Shown piece by piece: positions 17,335-25,418 of a stretch of DNA of 64,000 bases. A program made the translations under genes and the position numbers. Position 1 is the stretch's first letter; every line of letters starts with the position of its first letter. Source of the stretch: AP-15 sp963700195 (GTDB lineage: Bacteria > Pseudomonadota > Alphaproteobacteria > ATCC43930 > CGMCC-115725); NCBI GenBank assembly GCA_963700195.1, contig CAVOWQ010000008.1:62001-126000 (forward strand), given 5' to 3'. The notes beneath the pieces are model-generated. The model was given only the letters and a program-made list of their open reading frames with translations. It was not told the DNA's origin and searched no databases.

Positions 17335-17678
17335 CGATTTCCCCCAAGTCTCAAGTTTCGCCGCATTTTTTACGTTAACGTCAGCAGGTGTCACTTTTCG
17401 TGTCAGAGCGCCGTTCGCATTCGTGTTGAACTCGCGGGGGTGGCGCGCGGCCAAGAACTCAGCAAAATGAGCCGGCTCGGATGCCGCCGTGTTTTTGCCT
17501 GCGGCATCCCAACGGGACGGACTGCGAAGTAAAGCTCGGTATTTGCGCGCTCACGGCAGCCGGAACTCTGGTCGCGCGATGGCGTCCCGGAGGAATGCCT
17601 GCCTCGCGGCACGGCTTCCAGCAATCCAACCTGGGTGACGTAGCGGTCCACCCGCCTTCCGGGCAATTCCTCCTGCGC
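17335..17678. other. Intergenic, no gene recognised
   Basis: 344 bases between the secreted fragment and the end of the class II aldolase gene. Open frames here lack ribosome sites and similarity. Contains a TTTTTACGTTAACGTCAGC stretch near 17,370 that may belong to the promoter of the secreted protein. Confidence 0.4.
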
Positions 17679-18452
17679 TCAGACCTTAGACGCGGCTGCC
17701 GGCCGATTGTCGGGCCGAGTGAGCATATGGCCACAGCCGGCCTTATTCGCCCAGTATTCCCAGGCGCGCCAGGTCTCGGTCGAATACGGGCTGTACCCTT
17801 GGTTGCGGGCATCGATTTCGCCCTCCGACAGGTATCTGATAGTGCCTCCCAGCTGCTTTGCGCGCATCAATGTGCGTGCGTTTCGCGGGAGATAGACCGA
17901 CATGCGCACGACCTCGATCAGGGTACGGCCAGCCGATGCAAACCCGTGGCCGCGCATCAGCGCCACGTTGTTCCCGCCGAGGCATTTCGCGAGGTCGCGG
18001 CCCTGCTCCATATTGGTCACGAGCAAGTTGGTATCACCGAACCTGTCGGCGATGTCCCAGACCGGCACCTCCGTCCCGATAAAGCTTCCCGAATGAATCA
18101 CCGGCCGCAGCTTCGTCGCATTGGCAATGCCGAAGGCCAGGGTGTCCTCGGCATGCGCGTGCACCACCGCCAGGACATCCGGCCGGGCCTCATAGATCGC
18201 CGCGTGAATAAACCGCTCGAGATAGAGGGTGCGTTTTTCATCGCGCACCGGCTGCCCCTCGAGGCCGAGCTCGACGATATCGTCGGCGGCGACCAGGTCC
18301 GGGGCGCGCGAGCGCGCGATTAGAAAATGGCTCGGATCGGCCGGATGCCGGACGCTGACATGGCCGTATGCGTCGACCACGTCCTCTTTCGCGAGGATGC
18401 GGTTCGCGATGACAAGATCCTGGATAACGGTGTCGAGGTTGACCATAGCCAT
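17679..18452 (-). CDS. Class II aldolase/adducin family protein
   Basis: 257 residues from the ATG at 18452, with 18446 as an alternative. Fold features in order: RILAKEDVVDAYGHVSVRHP, HFLIARSRAPDLVAADDIVE, RFIHAAIYEARPDVLAVVHA, HAEDTLAF (zinc ligands H-x-H), VTNMEQGRDLAKCLGGNNVA, and LMRGHGFASAGRTL (third zinc His). This is the fuculose-aldolase/RhaD/AraD superfamily, acting as a retro-aldolase, epimerase or decarboxylase with Zn. The substrate is unknown. It is not clearly in an operon. Confidence 0.87.
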   Translation of the reverse strand: MAMVNLDTVIQDLVIANRILAKEDVVDAYGHVSVRHPADPSHFLIARSRAPDLVAADDIVELGLEGQPVRDEKRTLYLERFIHAAIYEARPDVLAVVHAHAEDTLAFGIANATKLRPVIHSGSFIGTEVPVWDIADRFGDTNLLVTNMEQGRDLAKCLGGNNVALMRGHGFASAGRTLIEVVRMSVYLPRNARTLMRAKQLGGTIRYLSEGEIDARNQGYSPYSTETWRAWEYWANKAGCGHMLTRPDNRPAAASKV

Positions 18453-19142
18453 GATGAATCCAGTGTGTTGGACGGTCGCGCTCCCTCGTTTGACGCCATG
18501 TGCCGGAGCCAACAGGTCATTCGCCGAAACCGGCTCGACGATCAAATGCTAGTCGCCAACCACCGCTTCGGCAAGCTGCGGAGCGCGCCGTGACCGAGCC
18601 GCCGCCCATGCCGGCGGCGCCACAACCGGCGGGCCCGCTGAGCACCTGATCCAGCCCGAGACACCACGGCCGGACCGTCACCAGCGGCGAACTCTCGGCG
18701 CCGTCGAGCGCCGGCGTGTATGACTGCGACACTGCGTCGGCTACCGGCCGATATCGAACCCGACCTCGATACCGAAGATTGCTAATCCAATCCGATAGTA
18801 GGGCTCCCGGCCGCAGATCCTCGTCGTGTTGCCGTATAGGCAACGCTAAAATTGCCATAATGTTAGCGTTTCATGTTGCTCCGGGAGCGGCCGATGGCCG
18901 GCGCCGGGTGACCGCGAGGTGGAGCGATAGCTGATATTTCGCTGCAGAAAACAGCAAAAACAGCGAGGAGCGGCCGGGCGCTACCGTGCGCACAGGGCAG
19001 TCCGGCAATGCTACCGGCCCCACCTGGCGGTTCCACGAATCGAGCACTCGGGCTTCCGCATAACTACCGTGGTTGAGCATTATCCTTTATTATCCTTGCG
19101 AGGGGACGAACGACATCGCTTAGGAGAGGGGACGTACCAACA
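18453..19142. other. Intergenic, no gene recognised
   Basis: 690 bases between divergent genes. Frames on both strands reach about 110 codons but show no signal peptide, domain or ribosome site, and their composition matches random GC-rich sequence. The last 30 bases hold AGGAGAGGGG upstream of the cyclase-like gene. Confidence 0.4.
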
Positions 19143-20420
19143 ATGGCTGCCATCGGCCGTCTTATCGTGACGCTAGCTGCTGAAGTGGTGGGCTACTCGA
19201 GGCTGATCCGAGCGGACGAGAAGGGCGCTCTCGAACAGCTCGAGGGACATCGCGATCAATTCGTGTATCCCAAAATCGCCGAGCATTCCGGCCGGATCGT
19301 AAGGGCGACCGGCGGTAATTTGCTCGTCGAGTTCGAGAGCCCGACCGAGGCTGTACGGTGCGCCGTCGAGCTGCAAAGCGGCATGATCGATCGCAATATC
19401 CGCACCTTACCCGACCGGCGGATTACTTTCCGCGTCGGGGTCACGATTGGTCAGGTGACCGGTGATGGCGAAGATTTGGTAACCCGTGCCGTCGCTGCAT
19501 TGCCACGGGACACTCTCGCAACTCTGATCAAACCTGGTGCCGAGGTTGGCGGCGAGCATGGCCACATAGCCGTGCGCCTTGCAGCGTTGGCCGAACCGGC
19601 CGGCATTTGCATTTCTGGCGCCGTCCGGAATGCCATTCGGGACCAGCTCCCGTATACGTTCAAAGATGTCGGAAAACAGAACCTCGATATCCGAGGAGCG
19701 CCGGTTGACTGCTATGCCATGAACGTAGGCGCTGTGGCATCCGGTCCGCGCCTCGCGGCGCAAAACACGCAGCGCCGACCCATGAGGTTCCGAACTGCCG
19801 CGGTCGCATTGGGTGTCATTGCTACCCTTGGCGTCTGGGGCATTGCATTGTGGGCGTGGTTCGCCACACATTCGCCAACGGCACTAATCCGCGCGCCAGT
19901 GGCTGCGGGTTCGCACATGGCGCCTGTCGGCACTACGGCGGACGGGGCTGCCGCCGCGGAGTCGCCGCGGCAATCCCCGCTTATGAGCAGCACGACCGCC
20001 GACACCGATACCCAAGCACCGCCGGCGTCGCAAACCCCGCTTGCCAGCGGCACGGTGGCGGACAGAGCTCCGCAAGCACCGTCGGCATCGCAACCCTCCA
20101 TGGCGAGCAACGCGGCGGCGGACAGCCGTGTCCAAGCACCGTCTTCGCCACCAGCTCCATCCGAAATCGGTGTGGTCGTGGTCAGAGGCAAACAAGCGCC
20201 ACCGACGTTGCAAACCGCAGACGACAACGGCACGGCCGCCCTCACAGGTACCCAAGCGCCCTCGGTTCTTCAAACCACGGCGAACAGTGGCGCGGCCGTA
20301 GTCAGGGGTAACCAAGCACCGTCCGCGCCGGAAATCGCGCCGAATGGTGCTACAGACGTGATCAGGGGGACCCGGGTATCTTCACGAGCACCGCTTTCGT
20401 CCGCTCCGGATCAAAGGTGA
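19143..20420 (+). CDS. Degenerate class III adenylate cyclase-like membrane protein with C-terminal repeats
   Basis: 425 residues. The N-terminal cyclase homology domain (about 5-195) reads LIVTLAAEVVGYSRLIRADE, then VRATGGNLLVEFESPTEAVR and LAALAEPAGICISGAVRNAI. The first metal Asp (normally AADVxGYSRL) is Glu. The second (normally GxxxGDV) is Gln in GVTIGQVTGDGEDL. About 30 extra residues separate this from VRLAALAEPAG. Catalysis is therefore unlikely. A TM helix (about 219-240, AAVALGVIATLGVWGIALWA) is followed by a Pro/Ala/Ser-rich tail of six 20-residue repeats (291-410). Topology suggests a cytoplasmic pseudo-cyclase and an exported tail. AGGAGAGGGG lies upstream. It may be a nucleotide sensor or scaffold (inference). 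Confidence 0.8.
   Translation: MAAIGRLIVTLAAEVVGYSRLIRADEKGALEQLEGHRDQFVYPKIAEHSGRIVRATGGNLLVEFESPTEAVRCAVELQSGMIDRNIRTLPDRRITFRVGVTIGQVTGDGEDLVTRAVAALPRDTLATLIKPGAEVGGEHGHIAVRLAALAEPAGICISGAVRNAIRDQLPYTFKDVGKQNLDIRGAPVDCYAMNVGAVASGPRLAAQNTQRRPMRFRTAAVALGVIATLGVWGIALWAWFATHSPTALIRAPVAAGSHMAPVGTTADGAAAAESPRQSPLMSSTTADTDTQAPPASQTPLASGTVADRAPQAPSASQPSMASNAAADSRVQAPSSPPAPSEIGVVVVRGKQAPPTLQTADDNGTAALTGTQAPSVLQTTANSGAAVVRGNQAPSAPEIAPNGATDVIRGTRVSSRAPLSSAPDQR
20013..20372 (+). repeat. Six tandem 60-bp coding repeats
   Basis: Six consecutive units of exactly 20 codons, each starting QAP: QAPPASQTPLASGTVADRAP, QAPSASQPSMASNAAADSRV, QAPSSPPAPSEIGVVVVRGK, QAPPTLQTADDNGTAALTGT, QAPSVLQTTANSGAAVVRGN, QAPSAPEIAPNGATDVIRGT. 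The units are diverged but in register. They lie in the tail of the cyclase-like protein, beyond its TM helix. Confidence 0.9.
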
Positions 20421-20580
20421 TTCACTGAAAGCTCCGAGCCGAGCGCCTTGTCGGGCCTGGTCGCCGGTCGGGCTCTTCTATCGGGCGCTTATCAAGGAGT
20501 AATCGCCGCTCCGCTCACCCCGCTTGTGCCTCGCGATGCCGCGCATCAGCCGTCGCGAGATGTCGGCCGTCTGCAACAGG

Positions 20581-20655
20581 GTGCGCTGCGGCGCCACTGG
20601 TCTCGACTGCATCGCGGGGGACGAGCTGCGGATCAAGCAAATGGAGATGGCGTGA
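20581..20655 (+). pseudogene. hypA: HypA C-terminal remnant
   Basis: In-frame codons ending at TGA 20653 read VRCGATGLDCIAGDELRIKQ, then MEMA, matching the end of the nickel metallochaperone HypA (second zinc-ribbon half plus the G-x-E-L-R-x-K-x-x-E tail). The stop overlaps the hypB ATG by one base, the usual hypA-hypB coupling. No convincing HypA N-terminus lies upstream. Confidence 0.6.
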
Positions 20656-21435
20656 TGTGCACGACCTGCGGCTGCTCCGGTACAGCGGAGGCGACGGTAA
20701 TCGATCCGGGCCACTCTCGCGACCATGGCCACGATCATCACAATAACGGCCACCACCATCATCACCACGATCATGATCGCGCGCACGACCACAGCCACGG
20801 CGCAGTGGTGACCTTGGAACAGCAAATCCTCGCCAAAAACAATTTGCTCGCCGAGCGTAATCGCGGCTGGGTTCGCTGGGCGCGGGATCCTTGCCCTGAA
20901 CCTGATGAGCTCGCCGGGTGCCGGTAAAACGGACCTTGCTCGAACGGACGATCCGCGATCAGGCAACCGAGACCGACGCCGCGCGCATCCGCGCCGCCGG
21001 ATGCAATGCGGCGGAGATCAATACCGGGACGGGGTGCCACCTCGACGCCGAGATGCTGCAACGCGGTCTCGCGGCACTTAAACCACCGCGTGAATCGGTC
21101 CTAATGATCGAGAATGTCGGCAATCTCGTCTGCCCGGCGCTGTTCGACCTCGGCGAGCGCTCCAAGGTCGTCATGCTCTTTGTAACCGAAGGGGACGACA
21201 AGCCGCTGAAATACCCACACATGTTCCGGGCCGCCGAGGTCGTCATCATCACCATCACCAAATCGGACCTCCTGCCCATGTCGACTTCAGCATTGACCGC
21301 TGTCTCGGCAACGTGCGGGCGGTCAACCGGTCGATCAGGAGCTTCGTCCTTTCCGCCACCACAGGGGAGGGGGTCGGCGCCTGGTACGATTGGCTGAGCG
21401 CCGAGCGATCGGCCGCTGTGCAGGGATCGGTATAG
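20655..21435 (+). pseudogene. hypB: Hydrogenase/urease nickel incorporation GTPase HypB, several frameshifts
   Basis: Starts MCTTCGCSGT, the nickel-binding CxxCGC motif, then a His-rich nickel-storage stretch (GHDHHNNGHHHHHHDHDRAH) and VTLEQQILAKNNLLAERNRG. The frame then shifts near 20,875, 20,930 and 21,275. Other frames continue GILALNLMSSPGAGKT (P-loop), TLLERTIRDQATETDAARIR, ENVGNLVCPALFDLGERSKV, TEGDDKPLKYPHMFRAAEVV, then HVDFSIDRCLGNVRAVNRSI and SATTGEGVGAWYDWL, ending at about 21,435. All HypB domains are recognisable. No hydrogenase or other hyp gene is nearby, so this could be a decayed remnant or an error-damaged gene. The three shifts in 0.8 kb are the densest in the window. Confidence 0.8.
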
Positions 21436-21539
21436 CCGACCTCCGCGCCTTTCCGATCCGGGTACCAAACCCTATCGTGATCGTGTCCGGTTTCGCCTAA
21501 TCTGCCGGTCATCGATCGAGCAAAGGGAGGGCGCAGCCC

Positions 21540-21848
21540 ATGTCGTATGTCTATGTCGTCCAGATGGACATTCCGCAGCATCTCGAAGCCGAGTTCAACC
21601 GCATCTACGACGAGGACCACGTTCCGACCATCCTCAAAGTCCCCGGCGTCCGGTCCTGCGCACGCTATCGGCTCGAACATTCGACAGTGCCGAGCATGCC
21701 GCGTTACCTGGCGATCTACGAGACCGACTCGGCCGAAGTGATCAACAGCCCGGCCTGGCAGGAAGCCTCCGATCTCGGCGAGTGGAAGCCCAAGATCCGG
21801 CCGCACACGACAAACCGCCAGCACAGCGTCTTCCGGCGGATCGCCTGA
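21540..21848 (+). CDS. Dimeric alpha/beta-barrel protein, copy 1
   Basis: 102 residues. MSYVYVVQMDIPQHLEAEFN, RIYDEDHVPTILKVPGVRSC, ARYRLEHSTVPSMPRYLAIY and a C-terminal WKPKIRPHTTNRQHSVFRRI show the ferredoxin-like, EthD/DUF4286-type pattern with the conserved N-x-x-Y-D-x-x-H turn. AAGGGAGGGCGCAGCCC precedes the ATG. It is followed after 2 bases by a paralogue about 63% identical without gaps (64 of 102 by hand count). The function is probably a small ligand-binding or oxygenase-like role; it cannot be specified. Confidence 0.78.
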   Translation: MSYVYVVQMDIPQHLEAEFNRIYDEDHVPTILKVPGVRSCARYRLEHSTVPSMPRYLAIYETDSAEVINSPAWQEASDLGEWKPKIRPHTTNRQHSVFRRIA

Positions 21849-21850
21849 CC

Positions 21851-22159
21851 ATGGCCCACATCTTTGTGGTGCAGCTCGACATCCCGGCGGAGCACGAGGC
21901 CGAGTTCAACCGCGTCTACGACACCGAGCATTTCCCGATGTTGTCGAAGGTGCCGGGGGTGCGCTCGGCGGCGCGCTATCGGCTCGAGCACTCGACGGTG
22001 CCGGGGATGCAGCAATACTTGACGATATACGAGCTCGACTCGCCCGAGGTGCTGAAGAGCGCGGACTGGGAGAAGGCCGGGAGTTACGGTGATTGGGCAA
22101 CCAAGATCCGCCCGCTGACGACGAGCCGCCACCACAGCGTCTTCGAACGCATCGCCTGA
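21851..22159 (+). CDS. Dimeric alpha/beta-barrel protein, copy 2
   Basis: 102 residues from the ATG at 21851, two bases after copy 1 stops. MAHIFVVQLDIPAEHEAEFN, RVYDTEHFPMLSKVPGVRSA, ARYRLEHSTVPGMQQYLTIY. A gapless tandem duplicate of the preceding gene. The core KVPGVRSxARYRLEHSTVP is nearly invariant, while the 66-80 region has diverged. The close spacing implies translation from one message and possibly hetero-oligomer formation (inference). Confidence 0.78.
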   Translation: MAHIFVVQLDIPAEHEAEFNRVYDTEHFPMLSKVPGVRSAARYRLEHSTVPGMQQYLTIYELDSPEVLKSADWEKAGSYGDWATKIRPLTTSRHHSVFERIA

Positions 22160-22171
22160 GGGGAAAAGGAC

Positions 22172-22480
22172 ATGATCCACGTTGTTGCCATCATCACCGC
22201 CAAATCCGGCATGCGCGACGCGATCCTGAAGGAATTCCACGCCAACATGCCTGCAGTTCACGCCGAGAAGGGCTGCATCGAATACGGCCCGGCGGTCGAC
22301 GCCGAGGGCATCGGCAGCTTTCAGGCCAAATTCGGCCCCGACACCTTTGTCGTGATCGAGAAATGGGAGAGCCCCGACGCACTCAAGGCGCACGGCGCCT
22401 CGCCGCACATGGCCGCCTACGCCGCCAAGACCCGGGACATGATCGCCAGCCGCACGATCCACGTCCTGCAGCCGGGGTAA
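22172..22480 (+). CDS. Antibiotic biosynthesis monooxygenase (ABM/quinol monooxygenase-like)
   Basis: 102 residues. MIHVVAIITAKSGMRDAILK, FHANMPAVHAEKGCIEYGPA, FGPDTFVVIEKWESPDALKA and HGASPHMAAYAAKTRD follow the ABM domain closely (EKGCIEYxxA; EKWESPDALxxH; H-M). The family includes YgiN-type quinol monooxygenases and heme-degrading enzymes. Third of three tandem small barrel genes with short spacings (GAGGGGAAAAGGAC upstream), which suggests one operon acting on a common aromatic or quinone-like substrate (inference). Confidence 0.85.
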   Translation: MIHVVAIITAKSGMRDAILKEFHANMPAVHAEKGCIEYGPAVDAEGIGSFQAKFGPDTFVVIEKWESPDALKAHGASPHMAAYAAKTRDMIASRTIHVLQPG

Positions 22481-22507
22481 GGCGACGCTGGCTTCGGGCT
22501 GGAGGCG

Positions 22508-23458
22508 TCACGCCCACCTGCAAGGAGAAGAACGTTCGAGTTCGCCGCCGAGGTAGCGGGCGAGCTCCACCATGCCGGAGCGGCCGGCGCGGGCTTCGGC
22601 GTCCGGGTTGTAGTTCGTGTTGGTGTTGACGTCGTAGGTGTAGATCGTGCCGTCGGCGTCGCTGATGAACTCGATCCCGGCGATGTCGATGGCATTGGCG
22701 GCGAGGAAGGCTTCGTAGCGCTGCTTCAGAGCCGGCTCGATGTTCTCGATGATCGTGAACTTGGCGCGGGGCTCGTCGCCGGCGGGGCAGAACGCGTCGC
22801 CGACCGCACAGGTATCGGCTGGGCACAGCTCGAAGCCGTCGCTGGTGTCCACCTCGACCGCATACATGAACCGGCCGCCGATGAACTCGGCGCGGGTAAT
22901 GAGCGGCACCGGGGCGCGGACGTATTGCTGCAACAGATGCAACCCGTCGACCGGCGGCTCGTAATCCGGGCTGTCGAGATAGTCGGCAAATGCACCAGAC
23001 GAGTGAAACAGCCGCACGCCGAGGCCTTTGCCGCCCCGGTTCGGCTTCACAATGAACGGGCCGCCGCCGAAACGCCGGCGGGCCGCTTCGACGAGCAGCT
23101 CCTTGCCGGCAACGACGACAGTATCCGGCGTGCGGATGCCGGCGGCTTCGAGGGCGGCGTATTGGCGCGCCTTGCTGATCTCGAGGTCGAGCGCGCGGCT
23201 GCCGTTGACGACGCGGCGCCGGTGCCGTTCGAGCCAGGCCAGCACCGCCGCAGTCAGCTCGGCGGCGTAGCGATGGTCGCGCGTGTGCGAGGACGCGCTC
23301 ATCCGGTTGTAGAAGACGCCCTCGGGCGGCGGCCGCGACAGATCGAAGACGCCGCGGTCGAGAAACCAATCGCGCCAGGGAAGCCCCTGGCGATCCAACG
23401 CAGCCGCCAGAGGTTCGAGCCAGGCAGCGTTCTCGTGGATCACATGGATATGCGTCAT
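22508..23458 (-). CDS. ATP-grasp ligase, RimK-like
   Basis: 316 residues. An N-terminal pre-ATP-grasp region (MTHIHVIHENAAWLEPLAAA, PPPEGVFYNRMSASSHTRDH) is followed by ATP-grasp signatures FIVKPNRGGKGLGVRLF (nucleotide-binding Lys and Gly-rich loop), RFMYAVEVDTSDGF, and the metal-binding IAGIEFISDADGTIYTYDVN then TNTNYN. It belongs to the RimK/ATP-grasp superfamily that joins a carboxylate to an amine or thiol. The substrate is unknown. It is divergent from the downstream SDR gene across a 141-base AT-rich gap that contains repeat sites. Confidence 0.88.
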   Translation of the reverse strand: MTHIHVIHENAAWLEPLAAALDRQGLPWRDWFLDRGVFDLSRPPPEGVFYNRMSASSHTRDHRYAAELTAAVLAWLERHRRRVVNGSRALDLEISKARQYAALEAAGIRTPDTVVVAGKELLVEAARRRFGGGPFIVKPNRGGKGLGVRLFHSSGAFADYLDSPDYEPPVDGLHLLQQYVRAPVPLITRAEFIGGRFMYAVEVDTSDGFELCPADTCAVGDAFCPAGDEPRAKFTIIENIEPALKQRYEAFLAANAIDIAGIEFISDADGTIYTYDVNTNTNYNPDAEARAGRSGMVELARYLGGELERSSPCRWA

Positions 23459-23485
23459 CAGCTCCTCCTCGCGACTAACCAGAGA

Positions 23486-23533
23486 TAATTACATCTGAAC
23501 GGGAGTCAAATCGGACATTAATTACATAATTAA
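23486..23533. promoter_or_regulatory. Candidate operator: TAATTACAT direct repeats and TTAATTA palindrome
   Basis: In the AT-rich gap between the divergent ATP-grasp and SDR genes, TAATTACAT occurs at 23486-23494 and again at 23519-23527, 33 bases apart (about three helical turns). The second copy lies inside a perfect inverted repeat TTAATTA-CA-TAATTAA at 23518-23533. The arrangement suits a dimeric regulator such as a GntR-family repressor, but no regulator gene is adjacent. Confidence 0.45.
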
Positions 23534-23599
23534 ATTGTTTAATACGCGCAGTTTCGGAGTTTCCTCTATAGTTGCCGATCGAACATCGGGGAGGGCGAC

Positions 23600-24356
23600 A
23601 TGGGGCGGGTCGACGGAAAGGTCGCGCTCGTCGCTGGTGCGGGCGGCGGAATCGGCGGGGCGGGCGCGCTCGGTCTCGCCCGTGAAGGCGCAGCGGTGTT
23701 TTGCGCCGATATCGATGCCGCCGCGGCCGAGGCGGTCGCTGTCAAAATGCGCGCGGCCGGCAGCCGCGCTGCCGCGCTCGGCCTCGATGTGCGCGACCGC
23801 TCGGCCATCGACCTCCGCGGTTGCGGCGGCCGTGCGCGAATTCGGCAGACTCGACGTGCTGCTCGATTGCGTGGGCGTCAGTCAGACCGCCGCGTTTCTC
23901 GACCTCGATCCCGACACTTGGGACCGCATCATCGCGGTCAATTTGACCGGGATGTTCCATTTGGGGCAGGCGGCCGCCCGGCAGATGGTGCGGCAGGGCG
24001 ATGGCGGAAGCATCATCAATGTCACCTCGCAGCTCGCCGAGGTCGCCCGCCCCGAGCGCGCCGCCTATGTCGCGTCCAAAGGCGGCGGCCGGTCGCTGAC
24101 CCATGCGATGGCGCTCGAACTGGCGCCGCACGGCATCCGCGTCAACGCCATCGCTCCCGGCCCGACCTTGACCGGCCTCACCCGCGCCAGCTACGCCGAC
24201 CCCGAACGGCGCCGCGCTACGATCGCGCAGATCCCGCTCGGCCGCTTGGGAGAGCCGGAGGACATCGCCGGGGCTATCCTTTTTCTCGCCTCCGACGAAT
24301 CCCGCTGGGTGACCGGCAGTACGGTGACCGTCGATGGCGGCTATCTGGTGATTTGA
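23600..24356 (+). CDS. Short-chain dehydrogenase/reductase, one-base frameshift
   Basis: About 251 residues. MGRVDGKVALVAGAGGGIGG holds the Rossmann G-x-G-x-x-G loop. The frame continues to LDVRDRSAIDL and then shifts by one base near 23,810. The next frame reads FGRLDVLLDCVGVSQTAAFL, TGMFHLGQAAARQMVRQGDG, GGSIINVTSQLAEVARPERA then AYVASKGGGRSLTHAMALEL (catalytic Ser and Y-x-x-x-K), and ends WVTGSTVTVDGGYLVI. The span 757 nt is 252 codons + 1. An NAD(P)-dependent alcohol or keto-acyl reductase; the substrate is unknown. It precedes a 3-hydroxyisobutyrate dehydrogenase-like gene by 13 bases, so probably one operon. Confidence 0.87.
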
Positions 24357-24369
24357 GGAGAGTAGAGCG

Positions 24370-25272
24370 ATGAAAGTCGGGTTTATCGGGACCGGGACGA
24401 TGGGGCAGCCGATGCTGGCCAACCTCGTCAAGAAAGGCTTCGAGGTTGTCGCCTTCGATGTCGTGCCGGGCGCGCTCGACGCGGCGGTAAGGCTGGGTGC
24501 GGGGCGGGCAGGGTCGGCCGGCGAAGCGGCGGCGAATTGCGACCTCGTGATTACGATGCTGCCGTCGTCGGCCAATGTCGAGGCCGCCTATCTCGGCGAG
24601 GGCGGTATCGTCGAGAGCGCCCCCGCCGGGCGGCTCTGCGTCGACATGTCGACGATCGATCCCGGCACCTCGCAGCGGGTGGCGGCGCGCCTCGAGGAAC
24701 GCGGCCTGCGGTTCCTCGACGCGCCGGTTTCGGGCGGGGTGGGCGGTGCCACGGCGGGTGCATTGGCGATCATGGTGGGCGGCGATGCCGCCGATCTCGA
24801 AGAGGCGCGGCCGGCTCTCGCGGCGATGGGCGCCAACATCATCCACGTCGGCGCGGTCGGGGCCGGCGAGGTCGCCAAGCTGTGCAACAATTTGATCTCG
24901 GGCTCCGCCCTGATCGCAGTCGCCGAAGCGTTCCGCATCGGCGAGGCGTTTGGGGTCGATCCGCAGATATTGACCAATGTGATCGCCAAATCCTCGGGCG
25001 GCACCTGGGTCATGGAGCACATGCATCCGGTCCCCGGCATCGTCGACAGCGCCGCATCGAGCCGCCAATACGCGCCGGGCTTCATGACCGACCTGATGGC
25101 GAAAGATCTTGGCCTCGCGATCAGCGCCGCGCGCGAGAAGCGGGTCCCGGTCGCCGTGGCGCCGGCGGCGCATCAGCTCTACCGGCTCGCGTCATCGCAC
25201 GGGCTCGGCCGCGAGGATTTCTCCGCGGTCTACAAATTCCTGAAGCCGTCGAGCGACGACGCACCGGTGTAG
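24370..25272 (+). CDS. NAD(P)-dependent beta-hydroxyacid dehydrogenase (HIBADH-like)
   Basis: 300 residues. N-terminal dinucleotide fold MKVGFIGTGTMGQPMLANLV, the substrate-binding loop FLDAPVSGGVGGATAGALAI, and catalytic Lys in GAVGAGEVAKLCNNLI (K-x-x-x-N). The C-terminal helical domain ends YKFLKPSSDDAPV. Belongs to the 3-hydroxyisobutyrate / tartronate-semialdehyde / glyoxylate reductase family. Paired with the SDR upstream (GGAGAGTAGAGCG ribosome site), suggesting consecutive oxidations of a hydroxy acid. Exact substrate cannot be assigned. Confidence 0.9.
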   Translation: MKVGFIGTGTMGQPMLANLVKKGFEVVAFDVVPGALDAAVRLGAGRAGSAGEAAANCDLVITMLPSSANVEAAYLGEGGIVESAPAGRLCVDMSTIDPGTSQRVAARLEERGLRFLDAPVSGGVGGATAGALAIMVGGDAADLEEARPALAAMGANIIHVGAVGAGEVAKLCNNLISGSALIAVAEAFRIGEAFGVDPQILTNVIAKSSGGTWVMEHMHPVPGIVDSAASSRQYAPGFMTDLMAKDLGLAISAAREKRVPVAVAPAAHQLYRLASSHGLGREDFSAVYKFLKPSSDDAPV

Positions 25273-25418
25273 CCCGAGGGAGCCGGCCCCCTCCCCTACC
25301 CCGCCCCGGCCTAACTGTTTTTGCTGTTATTTGCAGCGAATCTACAGCCAACCGCATCTAACGTCCCCACCCCGGCGCCGCGGCGCGGCACCCATTTCGG
25401 GGCTAAAGTAGCATCCGA

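Noticed and set aside
18517..18858. 113-codon minus-strand frame upstream of the class II aldolase gene
   Set aside because: No domain, signal or ribosome site; composition matches random GC-rich sequence.
20490..20530. GVIAAPLTPL resembling the start of a dihydrodipicolinate-synthase-family protein
   Set aside because: Only about ten residues match, followed by unrelated sequence and the hypA tail. Too short to call a gene remnant.
20700..20810. His-rich CAC/CAT tract as a stand-alone repeat or metal-binding peptide gene
   Set aside because: It is in frame with the HypB N-terminal CTTCGC motif and is the normal nickel-storage region of that family.
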